This document shows, in pieces, positions 41,210-51,064 of a stretch of DNA of 64,000 nt; position 1 is the first letter of the stretch; every line of letters begins with the position of its first letter. The notes under the pieces were generated by a model that was given only the letters and a program-made list of their open reading frames with translations, was not told the origin of the DNA and made no database searches. The stretch spans positions 135,602-199,601 of the forward strand of contig CALUCD010000005.1 of the NCBI GenBank assembly GCA_943914465.1, written 5' to 3'. A program made the position numbers and the translations under genes. Source of the DNA: an uncultured Corynebacterium sp. GTDB lineage: Bacteria > Actinomycetota > Actinomycetes > Mycobacteriales > Mycobacteriaceae.

Positions 41210-44200
41210 CTACTCGGGGCTGCGAATCTTCATCGGGCCTGGTGTCCACCAGCCCCAGCGGCTGAGCGTTTCGTGCTCAATCTGGGCTTCGACCGGGGCT
41301 GTGCCCGTTGAATCTGTCCGCAGCTCGTACTTCGCCATCGAGCCCCAGTCACGCTGCCAGTCGTTTCTGAGGTAACCCGGCACTTCGTAAGAGTAATTCA
41401 CAGCTTCGGCGGTTGAAAGGGCGCCCCCGCCGAGGAAGTCCTGGAAACCGGACAGCTGCGCCTTACCGGGCGCGTCAGGCATGATGCGGTACTGCGGAAT
41501 CTCTGTGACACCGGCGTAATGGTTGAACGTGCGCTGGCACGGGTATTGGAATGCCACCGTCCAGTCCAGCATGCCCGGGGTGTCTGGATTGATGACCTCG
41601 GTCATGGGGGCAAGCTGCGGGTTGCGCAGCGGGGTGATTGCCAGCCAGTCCTTTTCTGCAAGGGAGGTGTCTTCACCGGCAAGGCGCACCACGTTCGCCT
41701 CCTCGGGCAGGTCCGCGATGGGGTAGCGCAGGTTGCGCCAGGACGGGGTCGGGCCCTGGTCGAGCATCTCTACATCGCCCAGGACGGTGACTGAGCCGTC
41801 TTCTGCGCGACGCCCATATTCGAGCTTGAGCTCGGTGCCTTCCTGCTCCACCCCGTTGATGTCGTGGTGGGCAATGCGCCCGGCGACGCTGGTCACTAGC
41901 AGCGGTGCTGCCTTGGTCGCTTCAGGAAGTTCGTACCAGGAGGTTTCAATGGAGGCGGTTTGCGACGGCTCGTCTTCAAACGTCCCGGCAACCGGCACCC
42001 GCGTGTAGTCCAGGCCGAACGGCAAGCGCACGGTAGATCCGTTGACGCCGCGCATGTTCTTCGGACGGTTGCCTTGGGTGTTCACGCGCGAGGTTGACTG
42101 CGCCTCGTCAGAAGAGGTGTCGCCTGCGTCCTCGGACTGGTTCGCGTCGGTCTGCGCCGTCTGGATCATGTCGTTGGTGTTGGCATTTTCCCCGGCGATA
42201 AAGGCCGGCACCCCATCGGGTGTAAAGCCCCGGTTATCACCAGCGTCGAGGGAGCGTCCGAGCGGGACGCCGCCTACCGGGGTGAGGAACGAGTCATTGC
42301 TTTCTTGTTCTAACAGCACGTCGCTGGCCAGTGCGCAGGAGTCGCCTTTGAACGTGCGAACGTTGCCCATGCCCACGGAGTACGCGGGTGATTGGCTGGC
42401 GAACGCCTTGACAAAGGTCAGGCAGGAAAACGTCACCATCAGTACCGCAAGGATTGCCAGCGGTGCGGACATGAGGCCTGCGTACCGGCCGCGGTCCACG
42501 CGGGCAGCGGCGTCGAACTCTTCGACCACACCGCGTGCTTTGGCTTCAGCGCGGCGAGCGTTGTGTTGCAGTGATTGGAAGATGCCGAACAGGAACACCA
42601 CCAGGGTGATCGCGAGCAGGACGGTGTTGGCTTGTATGCCGTTGAGCTGCACGGTCCGATCCCACCACGGCACACCGAAGGATGACACGTACCACCAGGC
42701 GTTCCAACCGGCCAGGGTGATCGCGAGCAGGAAGAGGGTTGCGGCGATGGCGAAGGTGCGGTTGCGTGCGGATTGCAGCGCGATGTGGGAGAGCATGACC
42801 GCCCCAAGGGCTGCGGCCGCGCCTCCGAGACCGGCATAAATGCCGAAGTGGTGTGTCCACTTCGTTGGAGTGAACATGAGGAAGAACGTGGTCAGCGCGA
42901 CGATCAGTACCATGCGCTGGGTTGGGCCCTTCGCGGTGCCCGGGATCTTGCCGTAGCGGGCGAGGCCCCACAGGATCAAAAACACGCTGAAGATGAGCAC
43001 GAGCATGGGGAACCGCCGCGTCATCGCCGCATCCACCGTCTGCTGGAAGAGCGTGGCGTAGCGTACCCACTCGTCGTACCACGGCAGCGCGGGCCCGACA
43101 TCAGCGCGCACGGAGGTTGCCTCGAGCACCGTGGCCAATGTTTGGTCTTTGAACACCGGCACCATCACCGCGAGACCAGCGGCGAGGAACGGCGCGACGT
43201 AGGCCAGGCCTGGCGCGAACTCGGTCCGATTATGCATGATGCGAAACACTGCCGGCAGGCAGATGAGGAACACGCCGACTGCGGAAAGTCCTGTCGGCCC
43301 GCAGGCCAGGGTGAATGCCGCAGTGATGGTGCCAATCGCGGCGGGCAGGAGCCGTTCAGTCGCGATCGCCCGCTCAAACAACGCCCATGTGACAATCAGA
43401 CCGCAGGCGATGATCGGCTCCGGCCGGGTGCCGTTGTTGTATGGCAGCCAAAACGCGAGGAAGGTGAACGCGGCCGTCCAAAACGCCACGCGCCGCCCTG
43501 ACACCAGTCTGCCTAGCCGTGGCAGAATTTCGCGGGAGAGTACCCACCACGTCACAATCCCGGCGATCAGGGTGGGCAGACGCATCCACATTGAGGCCGT
43601 CGACACGCGAGCGAGTAGCGCCAAGATGTCATAGAACGGGGAGCCGAACGGCGCTTCCGGGACGCCGTACCACCGGTAGTAGTTGGCCATGTAGTCCGAG
43701 TCGTTGGCTACCCGCGCCATGGTGAGCAGGAAGCCATCATCGGACGTGTTCGCCCCGAAGACGTGCCAGAATCCCAGCACCCCTAGCACCACGCCGTCAA
43801 GCGGGTTCAGCTTGCGCCAGGATGAGTTGAACACCGGGATTGTCCGGCCGTCGAGTTTGTCCAGGCGCCCCAGCGCCCAGAGTGCGGCTATGGCAGCGAT
43901 GAGCCCGCCAACCATCGCGATGAGCTTGATCACGCTTGGCGACGATGTAAAGCGCGAGTTGATGTCCACATCCGCTTGCAACCCCGCGCCAATGAGCTCC
44001 TGGGAAGCCGCCGGGTCCAGCTCGGTGTAAATACCTGTCAGCTGGGCACGCAGGTCGCCTTCTTCAGTCTCTGCGTAGGACGTGCCGGGCACCTCGACTG
44101 TGGTTTCCTCGTCGGTTTGGTGGATGGTCAGCACCGCATCGTCTGCAAGCCCAGCAACTTCGTCTTTGCTCAAGTCGAACACGATGTGGTTCAGCGAAGA

Positions 44201-44599
44201 AACAACCAGACCGCCATCCGGCGCGGTGACAAACAAGCCGCGGTCAAACGCCTCTTGTGATGACGGGGGAAGCGTGCCAACAAGCATGGTTTGCTTCGGC
44301 CGCAGCTTGTCTACTGCACGCACCGGAATTTCCATGTTCACTTCTTGCGGGGCAAGTGAAATCAGCGGCGCATTCACTGAGGCGAGTGAGTCGTTTTGTG
44401 GCCACCGCAGGCTGGACTGTACCTGGTTGACTGGCAGCAGTGGTGTGAGCGCAAGCAGGACAAACGCGATCAGCCCGGCGTACACCGCAGTTTTCACCAC
44501 TGGTTTCTGGGCGTGCCCGGGTGCCGCAGACGACGGCGGCTCCGCGCGGTGTCGCGGCGCACGCGCTGGCTCATTCGCAGGTTCAAACACTGTAGTCAC
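41210..44599 (-). CDS. emb: Arabinosyltransferase of the Emb family
   Basis: 1129 residues, the usual Emb length. GT-C glycosyltransferase with an N-terminal periplasmic domain (about 50-230), a long membrane region (11 or more helices, to about 750) and a C-terminal carbohydrate-binding domain. The acidic motif ANTSDDGFLLTMAR (about 290) is followed by NYYRWYGVPEAPFG, both conserved in EmbA/B/C. Transfers arabinofuranose from decaprenyl-phospho-arabinose to cell-wall arabinan; target of ethambutol. Corynebacteria have one Emb, as here. It lies 46 nt downstream of aftA, so one transcript is likely. Confidence 0.95.
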   Translation of the reverse strand: MTTVFEPANEPARAPRHRAEPPSSAAPGHAQKPVVKTAVYAGLIAFVLLALTPLLPVNQVQSSLRWPQNDSLASVNAPLISLAPQEVNMEIPVRAVDKLRPKQTMLVGTLPPSSQEAFDRGLFVTAPDGGLVVSSLNHIVFDLSKDEVAGLADDAVLTIHQTDEETTVEVPGTSYAETEEGDLRAQLTGIYTELDPAASQELIGAGLQADVDINSRFTSSPSVIKLIAMVGGLIAAIAALWALGRLDKLDGRTIPVFNSSWRKLNPLDGVVLGVLGFWHVFGANTSDDGFLLTMARVANDSDYMANYYRWYGVPEAPFGSPFYDILALLARVSTASMWMRLPTLIAGIVTWWVLSREILPRLGRLVSGRRVAFWTAAFTFLAFWLPYNNGTRPEPIIACGLIVTWALFERAIATERLLPAAIGTITAAFTLACGPTGLSAVGVFLICLPAVFRIMHNRTEFAPGLAYVAPFLAAGLAVMVPVFKDQTLATVLEATSVRADVGPALPWYDEWVRYATLFQQTVDAAMTRRFPMLVLIFSVFLILWGLARYGKIPGTAKGPTQRMVLIVALTTFFLMFTPTKWTHHFGIYAGLGGAAAALGAVMLSHIALQSARNRTFAIAATLFLLAITLAGWNAWWYVSSFGVPWWDRTVQLNGIQANTVLLAITLVVFLFGIFQSLQHNARRAEAKARGVVEEFDAAARVDRGRYAGLMSAPLAILAVLMVTFSCLTFVKAFASQSPAYSVGMGNVRTFKGDSCALASDVLLEQESNDSFLTPVGGVPLGRSLDAGDNRGFTPDGVPAFIAGENANTNDMIQTAQTDANQSEDAGDTSSDEAQSTSRVNTQGNRPKNMRGVNGSTVRLPFGLDYTRVPVAGTFEDEPSQTASIETSWYELPEATKAAPLLVTSVAGRIAHHDINGVEQEGTELKLEYGRRAEDGSVTVLGDVEMLDQGPTPSWRNLRYPIADLPEEANVVRLAGEDTSLAEKDWLAITPLRNPQLAPMTEVINPDTPGMLDWTVAFQYPCQRTFNHYAGVTEIPQYRIMPDAPGKAQLSGFQDFLGGGALSTAEAVNYSYEVPGYLRNDWQRDWGSMAKYELRTDSTGTAPVEAQIEHETLSRWGWWTPGPMKIRSPE

Positions 44600-44645
44600 G
44601 CTGTGTCACTCTACTTTCATCACTGTCTCAAACTGGCGGCCTGTT

Positions 44646-46598
44646 TTATGTGCGGGCTACCACGACAAACGGGCCGATTTGTTCCATCGCCCAGTCAGGG
44701 CCCGCAAATGCGTCCTGGTCAAAGAACAAGCCTTCATAGCGCACGTTCGGTTGGCTGGGGAAGATGTCGTGCGCAATGTGGGTTTTCAGCGGCTCGGATG
44801 ACTCCAGGTCACCGCGGAAGATAAAGGCCTCCGGGGCTCGCCATTGGACGCTGTCCATCGCGACGGTGAGTTCATCGGGCTTTGTCTTTGACAGCTCTGC
44901 CCAGCTCGCGAGGGCCTCATTGCGCAGGTCGAACTCGCCAAGTGGGTTGGCGTAGTGGCTGGTGAACGCATTGAAGCCGAAGTATGGGTTGTACGCCATG
45001 AAGTTGATTTCGTCGGTGTAGACCACGGCCTCGCCCGCGTTGTGGCCGTGGGAGGCGAGAAAATCGACGATTGCGACGTAGTGCCGGGCAGCATCGGGCG
45101 GGAAGCGGTCGGCGCGCTCACCGTAGCCATCTGTATCGGCATATGCCTGGTCAATGTGGGATTCGTTTTCCACTGGGATTTGCTGCACGTAGAGCAGCGT
45201 GCCTGCTCCAACCAGCACAACCAACCCAGCGTTGATAGCTCGGCGGGTGGTTGCGGTAAATCGCTGCGGGTAGACATGGTCAATGCCGAGGCGGCGCACC
45301 TCAGCGATACCAAGCACCCCGGCGGTGGCGAACAACACCATGAGGATCACCTCAACACGGAACCCGAGCAGGGAAGTCCGCAGCATCGTGATCACCATGG
45401 ATGCGAGTATCCAGATGTAGCAAACCCCGATTGCTACGGTCAGCGCCTTTGCGGCGTCGCGCTCTCCCCGAGCGATCAGGTAGATGAGGCCGATCAGGCA
45501 GCACAACCCGACGATGGAGGGGGAGAAAAACGGCAGTGGAAAGACGGTGCCCTCTGCAGGCAGGAAGTGGTTCGCCGTGGAGCGCGCCTCATATTCTCCG
45601 GTGAGACGTTGGTACAGATACGGCCCCCAAGCGATGAGCGCGATGAGGATCGATATCACGCCGATGGCGATGAGATGAACCACCGGCCGCAAGCTGCGCC
45701 GCTGAACAGCGAGAATGAGTGTCAAAGTCACCACTGTCAGAGCGGTAAGCGCTGTGAACAGGGTGTAAAACGACGCCGATATTCCCAGATAGATGGCGAG
45801 TGCAGCGCTTGCCCACCACGACCCGCCAAGTGCTCGATACGCACCGACCACCGCGGCGGGGACGAAGAGCGCGACTACCGCGGCGTACGGCTCATCCGGC
45901 ACCTCAGTGAGCACAATGACAGTGGTCACCATGGCTATTGCGGCGGCGAGCGGCAGCGAGCCGGTGAGCTTGTGCCAGATGGGAGTAAGTGCGGCGGCAG
46001 CCGCCGCAAGGGAGGTCAGTGCCCACGGTTGGTAGACCTCCCAGCCTGGCATGCCCAAGACGTTGGCTAAACGCCCACCCAGAAAGAACCAGCCCATGGG
46101 GTAAAAGGTGGGAAGATCCACGTAGCTCATATCCGCGTGGGAGGCGGTTTCTGTCATCCGTGAAAGAAACTGGGTACGAAATCCCTGGTCCACCTGGATG
46201 CCGTCAAGCCACAGGCGGGTAGCGGCAAGGGGGATGCCAAGGGATGTGACAACGATCGCGGCTGGCCCGAGCGCCATCACCCCACCGAGGAGTGGGTGTC
46301 GTCTGCCGCGCAGCCATACCCAGCATGCCCAGGTGACAATCGCGATGATGACAAAGCCTGCGGCCGCTGAAAGTGCCCGGGTCACCATCGAGGTGTTGAA
46401 GGCGGGCAGGGTCACGGCGTGCACGACGAACCAGCCAGCTAATGCCAGTGCACCGCCTGCGACCGCCGCCGCTAGGGTGCGCAGGAGTGCTTGCGGGGCC
46501 GATGGTGCTTGCATACCCGCATGCTCTGCGCGCTCCGCCGACGCTGCGGGCACTAGCGGCTCTGGCAGTGGAGCCTCGCTCACGGAAGTGGTTGTCAT
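44646..46598 (-). CDS. aftA: Galactan 5-O-arabinofuranosyltransferase AftA
   Basis: 650 residues from ATG 46598 (an upstream Met in the same frame is less likely). About 11 membrane helices then a soluble C-terminal domain. The extracellular loop after helix 4 reads GIQVDQGFRTQFLSRM and LPTFYPMGWFFLGGR, the AftA signature with the catalytic acidic residue. Adds the first arabinose to galactan using decaprenyl-phospho-arabinose. Directly upstream of emb, as in other mycolata. Confidence 0.92.
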   Translation of the reverse strand: MTTTSVSEAPLPEPLVPAASAERAEHAGMQAPSAPQALLRTLAAAVAGGALALAGWFVVHAVTLPAFNTSMVTRALSAAAGFVIIAIVTWACWVWLRGRRHPLLGGVMALGPAAIVVTSLGIPLAATRLWLDGIQVDQGFRTQFLSRMTETASHADMSYVDLPTFYPMGWFFLGGRLANVLGMPGWEVYQPWALTSLAAAAAALTPIWHKLTGSLPLAAAIAMVTTVIVLTEVPDEPYAAVVALFVPAAVVGAYRALGGSWWASAALAIYLGISASFYTLFTALTALTVVTLTLILAVQRRSLRPVVHLIAIGVISILIALIAWGPYLYQRLTGEYEARSTANHFLPAEGTVFPLPFFSPSIVGLCCLIGLIYLIARGERDAAKALTVAIGVCYIWILASMVITMLRTSLLGFRVEVILMVLFATAGVLGIAEVRRLGIDHVYPQRFTATTRRAINAGLVVLVGAGTLLYVQQIPVENESHIDQAYADTDGYGERADRFPPDAARHYVAIVDFLASHGHNAGEAVVYTDEINFMAYNPYFGFNAFTSHYANPLGEFDLRNEALASWAELSKTKPDELTVAMDSVQWRAPEAFIFRGDLESSEPLKTHIAHDIFPSQPNVRYEGLFFDQDAFAGPDWAMEQIGPFVVVART

Positions 46599-46696
46599 GC
46601 GTCCTAGTGTCGCATACGGGCCCGTCACGCTTGCGCGATATCGGCAACCAGGCCGGTATCGGCAACCGCCACACGCCGGCCAACCCCATCCGGGCA

Positions 46697-47380
46697 TTAG
46701 TTGTAGCCGGAGCTCGGACCGCGCTGCGCTAAGTACATCAGGATTGCCCGCACTCGGCGGTTTTCCTCATCCGGCGTCAGCCCGAGTTTGGTGAAGATGT
46801 TGGCCACATGTTTGGCTACCGCCGCGCCGGACAGGGTCAGCCGCCGGGCGATCTGCGCATTGGAGAGTCCTTCTGCCATGAGTTCAAGCACCTCCCGCTC
46901 GCGTGGGCTCAGCGCGGTGAGCCATTTCGCTCCCGCCTGCATGACGGCGGTGGCTACCTCCGGGTCGATGACAACACCCCCAGCGGCGACAGTTTCGCAC
47001 GCAGTGACAAAGTCCTTCACCTCGGCGACCCGGTCTTTGAGCAGGTAACCAGTGCCGCCAGCGCCGCTATCGGCAAGCAGTTCACGCGCATATGCAGGGG
47101 CAACGTACTGCGACAACACCATTACGTTGACACCCCCACCAAAACCGCCACGTCCACCATGGCGCTCCCGCAGGGCGAGCGCGGCGGTTAGCCCATCGTC
47201 GCGCATGGTAGGCGGCATGCGGACGTCGGTGATGATGAGGTCGGGCAGGGAAGCGTCGACAAGCGAGCTCAGCTCCTCGGCATCACTGGCTTTCCCCACA
47301 ATGTCGTGGCCGCGGCGTGCGAGCAAACCGGCGACCCCTTCGCGCAGCAGCGCCGAATCATCGGCGATGACGATCCTCAC
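46697..47380 (-). CDS. LuxR/NarL-type response regulator
   Basis: 227 residues. Receiver domain with phospho-acceptor Asp52 (LPDLIITDVRMPP), conserved D7/D8 and K (LLKD). A Gly-rich loop (HGGRGGFGGGVN) is inserted around 75-85. C-terminal HTH: LSPREREVLELMAEGLSNAQIARRL. Its start overlaps the histidine kinase stop by 4 nt. Probably controls the ABC transporter genes next to it. Confidence 0.92.
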   Translation of the reverse strand: MRIVIADDSALLREGVAGLLARRGHDIVGKASDAEELSSLVDASLPDLIITDVRMPPTMRDDGLTAALALRERHGGRGGFGGGVNVMVLSQYVAPAYARELLADSGAGGTGYLLKDRVAEVKDFVTACETVAAGGVVIDPEVATAVMQAGAKWLTALSPREREVLELMAEGLSNAQIARRLTLSGAAVAKHVANIFTKLGLTPDEENRRVRAILMYLAQRGPSSGYN

Positions 47381-48096
47381 GACGCACCTCCGCTGTCACC
47401 GATGCCGCTTTGCCCGCGGTAGAGCAGCAACGGGATCCGCGCAGCAACCGTAGTGGGACCGCCGGCAGGCGATTGCAGCTCCACTGCGCCGCCGAACGCC
47501 GCGATCCGTTCGCGCATCCCCTCCAAACCGCCGCCGGGAGTAAAACGCGCGCCACCGGCGCCTTGGTCCGTAACCACCACGTTGAGGGTGTGATCACTGG
47601 TTACTAACACACTTACTGGCGCGCCGGGTGCGTACTTGGCGGCGTTGGTCAGGGCTTCGGTGGCGAAAAAGTAGCCTGCGGCGAGCACGGGCGCATCGAT
47701 GACCGGCAGCGGGTGAGGAGCGCGCACCACCACGTGCGGGCCGTATTGCGCGGCGGCAGCCTCAATTGCGGCGACCAGCCCGCGGTCTGTCAGCTCCCGG
47801 GGGTGGATGCCGCGCACTGTGTGGCGCAGCGCGTCCAACCCGGCGCGCAGGTCCTTGGCTGCGGTTTCGAGCAGGTGCGCTGTCACGCCTTCAGCCTCGA
47901 GCTGGGCTTCACCGACTCTCATCGCGGCGGCCACGAAGTGTTGTTGGGCGCCGTCGTGCAGGTCGCGTTCGATGCGCAGCCGCTCTACTTCGTAGGCCTC
48001 GGCGATGCGGCGTCGAGAGGTGGTCAGCTGCCGGATCGCAGCCGCCGCCTCGTGTTCGGCGGGCGTGTGTGCGCGTGAGCGTTTGGGCCACCACAT
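47377..48096 (-). CDS. Histidine kinase, HisKA_3 type, without sensor domain
   Basis: 239 residues. A short N-terminus (1-30, no membrane segment) is followed by a HisKA_3 dimerisation helix with phospho-acceptor His47 (RIERDLHDGAQQH), then an HATPase domain (ATEALTNAAKYAPG, VTDQGAGGA and GGGLEGMRERI). There is no membrane span or sensor, so it must sense through another protein, perhaps the ABC permease. The whole 40-residue start appears natural since GTG/ATG choices upstream are absent. Probably forms one operon with the response regulator. Confidence 0.88.
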   Translation of the reverse strand: MWWPKRSRAHTPAEHEAAAAIRQLTTSRRRIAEAYEVERLRIERDLHDGAQQHFVAAAMRVGEAQLEAEGVTAHLLETAAKDLRAGLDALRHTVRGIHPRELTDRGLVAAIEAAAAQYGPHVVVRAPHPLPVIDAPVLAAGYFFATEALTNAAKYAPGAPVSVLVTSDHTLNVVVTDQGAGGARFTPGGGLEGMRERIAAFGGAVELQSPAGGPTTVAARIPLLLYRGQSGIGDSGGAS

Positions 48097-48187
48097 AGCA
48101 CTAACGGTAGCGAGGTAGTGCTGGCACTACCCGTTTTTGGGCGCTGGGACCATGGCATATGGAGGTGTGATGATGTGAGATGAACAC

Positions 48188-48877
48188 ATGCTTGAACTTC
48201 GTGACATCACAAAATCCTTCACGCAACAACGCGTCCTCGAAGGTGTGAGCTTGCGCGTCGGTGCGGGCGAATCGCTCGCGATTATGGGCCCGTCCGGTTC
48301 CGGGAAATCGACGCTGCTGCACTGTATGTCGGGTGTGCTCACCCCGGATACTGGCGAGGTCATCTTCGACGGGAGCACAATTTCTTCGCTTGATGACGCG
48401 TCCCGCTCCTCCCTTCGCCTCAACCACTTCGGCTTCATCTTTCAGGATGGGCAATTGTTGCCGGAGCTGACCGCCACGGAAAATGTGGCACTGCCGCAGA
48501 TTATGCGTGGTGTTTCCCGCAGCACCGCCCACGCTGAGGCCGTGGAGACGCTGACTCAACTTGGACTGGGTGCGTTCACTGAACGATTTCCCGGGCAGCT
48601 TTCTGGTGGGCAAATCCAGCGTGTGGCTATTGCCCGTGCGCTCGCTGGCCCGCCTGCGGTGGTGTTCGCCGATGAGCCCACCGCGGCCCTGGATCAGGCA
48701 ACGGGCCATGAGGTGATGCAGCAGATTACTGCGGTGGCGCAGCAGGCCGGGGTGACCCTTGTGCTGGTCACCCACGACCCAAAAATCGCTGCATGGTGTA
48801 ACCGGTGCATTGAGATCCGCGACGGGCTGATCCACAACGAAACCCGCGGGGAGGTGGCGCAACCATGGGGCCGCTAA
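48188..48877 (+). CDS. ABC transporter ATP-binding protein (MacB/FtsE type)
   Basis: 229 residues. Walker A GPSGSGKST (34-42), Q-loop HFGFIFQDGQLLPELTATENVALP, signature LSGGQIQRVAIARAL, Walker B VVFADEPTAALDQ and H-loop VTHDPK. Pairs with the following permease, whose start overlaps its end by 13 nt. Divergent from the two-component genes. Such modules often export or respond to antimicrobial peptides. Confidence 0.93.
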   Translation: MLELRDITKSFTQQRVLEGVSLRVGAGESLAIMGPSGSGKSTLLHCMSGVLTPDTGEVIFDGSTISSLDDASRSSLRLNHFGFIFQDGQLLPELTATENVALPQIMRGVSRSTAHAEAVETLTQLGLGAFTERFPGQLSGGQIQRVAIARALAGPPAVVFADEPTAALDQATGHEVMQQITAVAQQAGVTLVLVTHDPKIAAWCNRCIEIRDGLIHNETRGEVAQPWGR

Positions 48878-50256
48878 CCTTAACCCGTGCCGCGCAAACC
48901 ACGAGCAGTGCCGGGCGTAAACAGCGCGCCACCGGCGAGCGTTGGGTGCGCGTACTTTCACTTATCGCATTCACCATCTCCACCTGGATGTTGCTCACCC
49001 TCGCCGGTGGGACGCGGATGTTCGTGCAGCGTGTTGGCGAGCCCAGCGCTGCACTGCGCGCGGCGGAGGCAGAACTCGGTGACTCGCTATCCAAGGGCTA
49101 CGTGTTCATGGCCATGTTCGCCTCACTACTGCTTATTCCCACCCTGCTTGAACTACTCACCCAGGCCACCCGTGCGAACCTCGCCGGGCGTGAGCAGCAC
49201 TTGGCCACCCTGCGGTTACTCGGTGCGAGCGCGCGCGATGTGCGGGGCATGATGCTTATCGACGCCTTGCGTCAAGCCCTCATCGGCCTCACCCTTGGCA
49301 CCACCATCTACCTCGTAAGCGTGCCGGCCTGGTCACGCCTGTCGTTCCAGGAGCAGCAAATCGGGATGTGGGAGCTGTTCGCCTGGTGGCTGATCCCCGT
49401 CGTGTGGGTGCTGGTCCTGCTGCTCGCCGCCGCGTCAGTGTGGCGTGCACTGACGCGTGTGTCAGTCACCCCGCTGGGTGTGACCAAACGGATCCCGCCG
49501 AAGGGCCAGTCGGTGGTGGCGACCGCGCTGGCGGTGGTGGCAGTGGGCATCACACTTTTTGGTCTCAAACGGTTGGAAATTTCCCCGGATTCCGATACGG
49601 CCGTCTACGTTGGCGGGCTAGCATTTCTGGGGTTCAACCTGCTGTTCAGCGCCATGATGGTCGTTGGCCTGATCCAACTCATGGCGCGGCTGAGTTACCG
49701 GCTGCCACCGGCGGCGAACTACGTTGCCACCCGTCGTGTTGGCCGCGGGGCGAAAACGACCTGGAACCGGGTCAGCGCCATGTACTTCGTGGCATTCACT
49801 GCGGGCACCGCCTCGCAGCTCCCGCGGATGGACGCCGAGGGCACCATGATGATGGAGCGATTGCTGGCTGCCGATCTGCCGACTGGTACGGCGATCACCG
49901 TCACGTTCGGTGCTGTGCTGATGGTGGTGTTCACGCTGCTTACCCAGTCAATTGCCGTGGTGGAGCAGCAGCAACTGACCAGGTCGCTCTACTTCATTGG
50001 CGCCCCGGCGGCGTTTCACACCCGCGTAGCGGTACGGGAGGTGGGCGTTCCGCTTACGGCGGTGGCTGTCCTCGGGTTCGCTCTAGGCGTGCTGGTGGGA
50101 AGCGTCGTGGTCGCTTTCGGCTCGAAGGGGATAGGCCAACTTGTGCTCTTTGCTGTCCTCGTCATCGCCTCGCTGATCGCCTCAGTTGTTGCCGTCTACG
50201 CAACCGGCCCGCTTCGCCAGCGAGTGCTGGAAGAAACGGGCCGGTTAAACGATTAG
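48865..50256 (+). CDS. ABC transporter permease, FtsX-like
   Basis: 463 residues. Membrane helices near 30-50, 85-105, 130-165, 175-205, 245-330 and 345-440, with the FtsX-domain block LATLRLLGASARDVRGMMLIDALRQALIGL. Partner of the ATPase that precedes it. No large extracytoplasmic sensor loop, unlike BceB. Substrate unknown; the two-component system next to it should regulate it. Confidence 0.88.
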   Translation: MGPLTLTRAAQTTSSAGRKQRATGERWVRVLSLIAFTISTWMLLTLAGGTRMFVQRVGEPSAALRAAEAELGDSLSKGYVFMAMFASLLLIPTLLELLTQATRANLAGREQHLATLRLLGASARDVRGMMLIDALRQALIGLTLGTTIYLVSVPAWSRLSFQEQQIGMWELFAWWLIPVVWVLVLLLAAASVWRALTRVSVTPLGVTKRIPPKGQSVVATALAVVAVGITLFGLKRLEISPDSDTAVYVGGLAFLGFNLLFSAMMVVGLIQLMARLSYRLPPAANYVATRRVGRGAKTTWNRVSAMYFVAFTAGTASQLPRMDAEGTMMMERLLAADLPTGTAITVTFGAVLMVVFTLLTQSIAVVEQQQLTRSLYFIGAPAAFHTRVAVREVGVPLTAVAVLGFALGVLVGSVVVAFGSKGIGQLVLFAVLVIASLIASVVAVYATGPLRQRVLEETGRLND

Positions 50257-50270
50257 CTCGCACGGTTGGC

Positions 50271-51035
50271 TTAGAAGTTCAACCGCCGCATAATCGGGGC
50301 CGGGATGTGCTGGAGCACAAATGAGATCGGCCCGAACAGCTTGTGCACAAACACCGTGCGCCCGCCACTGAGCGCTGTTCCCACAGCAGACTCCGCGACC
50401 TGTTCCTTGTTCACCGTCAGCGGGGCCTCGTCGAGGCCTTCGGTCATCTTGGTGCGCACTTGACCTGGGCGTACCACGACCACGTTCACCCCGTCTTTAC
50501 GCAATGCCTCGCCGAGTTGCACATAGAAGCCGTCCATCCCCGCCTTGGCCGAGCCGTAGACAAAGTTCGACCGCCGCACCTTCATGCCGGCAACGGAGCT
50601 CAGCGCGATGATCGTGCCGTGGCCCTGGCGCTTCATCGCCTGGCCCAACAGCACGCCCACGGAGACGGGCGCGGTGTAGTTGGTTTGCGCCGCGGCAACC
50701 GCCTTCTCCTGGTCCTGCCAGAGTTCCTCCTGGTCACCCAGGGTGCCAAACGCCACCACGGCCACGTCGACATCGCCGTGAGAGAACGCCTCGCTGATCA
50801 CACTTGGGTGGGAGGCGAAATCGACCGCGTCGAAGTCGATCACCCGCACATCAGCGGCGCCGGCGGCGGTGACGGTCTGCACCGCCGCGTCGATACGCGG
50901 CGAGTTCTGGCGTGCAGCGAGGGTGACCGTGGGATTGCCGCCGCGCGCGACGATCTCTCCCACAATGGCCAGGCCAATCTCGGACGTGCCGCCGAGGAGC
51001 AAGATGTGCTGTGCTTGTCCTACTGCATTGAGCAT
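50271..51035 (-). CDS. dprE2: Decaprenylphospho-2-keto-ribose reductase DprE2
   Basis: 254 residues. SDR family: ILLLGGTSEIGLAI, SSVAGMKVRRSNFVYGSAKAGMD with catalytic Ser, Tyr and Lys, and VVRPGQVRTKMT. The NAD-binding motif GGTSEIG is the DprE2 version. Reduces the 2'-keto intermediate made by DprE1 to decaprenyl-phospho-arabinose. Lies 29 nt downstream of dprE1, on the same strand. Terminal residues RRLNF match the family. Confidence 0.95.
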   Translation of the reverse strand: MLNAVGQAQHILLLGGTSEIGLAIVGEIVARGGNPTVTLAARQNSPRIDAAVQTVTAAGAADVRVIDFDAVDFASHPSVISEAFSHGDVDVAVVAFGTLGDQEELWQDQEKAVAAAQTNYTAPVSVGVLLGQAMKRQGHGTIIALSSVAGMKVRRSNFVYGSAKAGMDGFYVQLGEALRKDGVNVVVVRPGQVRTKMTEGLDEAPLTVNKEQVAESAVGTALSGGRTVFVHKLFGPISFVLQHIPAPIMRRLNF

Positions 51036-51064
51036 GATGAAGTCCTTTCTTCAAGCGCCGGTGA

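Noticed and set aside
48188..50256. FtsE/FtsX cell-division pair
   Set aside because: Adjacent two-component genes and the lack of prfB/smpB neighbours make a peptide-type ABC module more likely.
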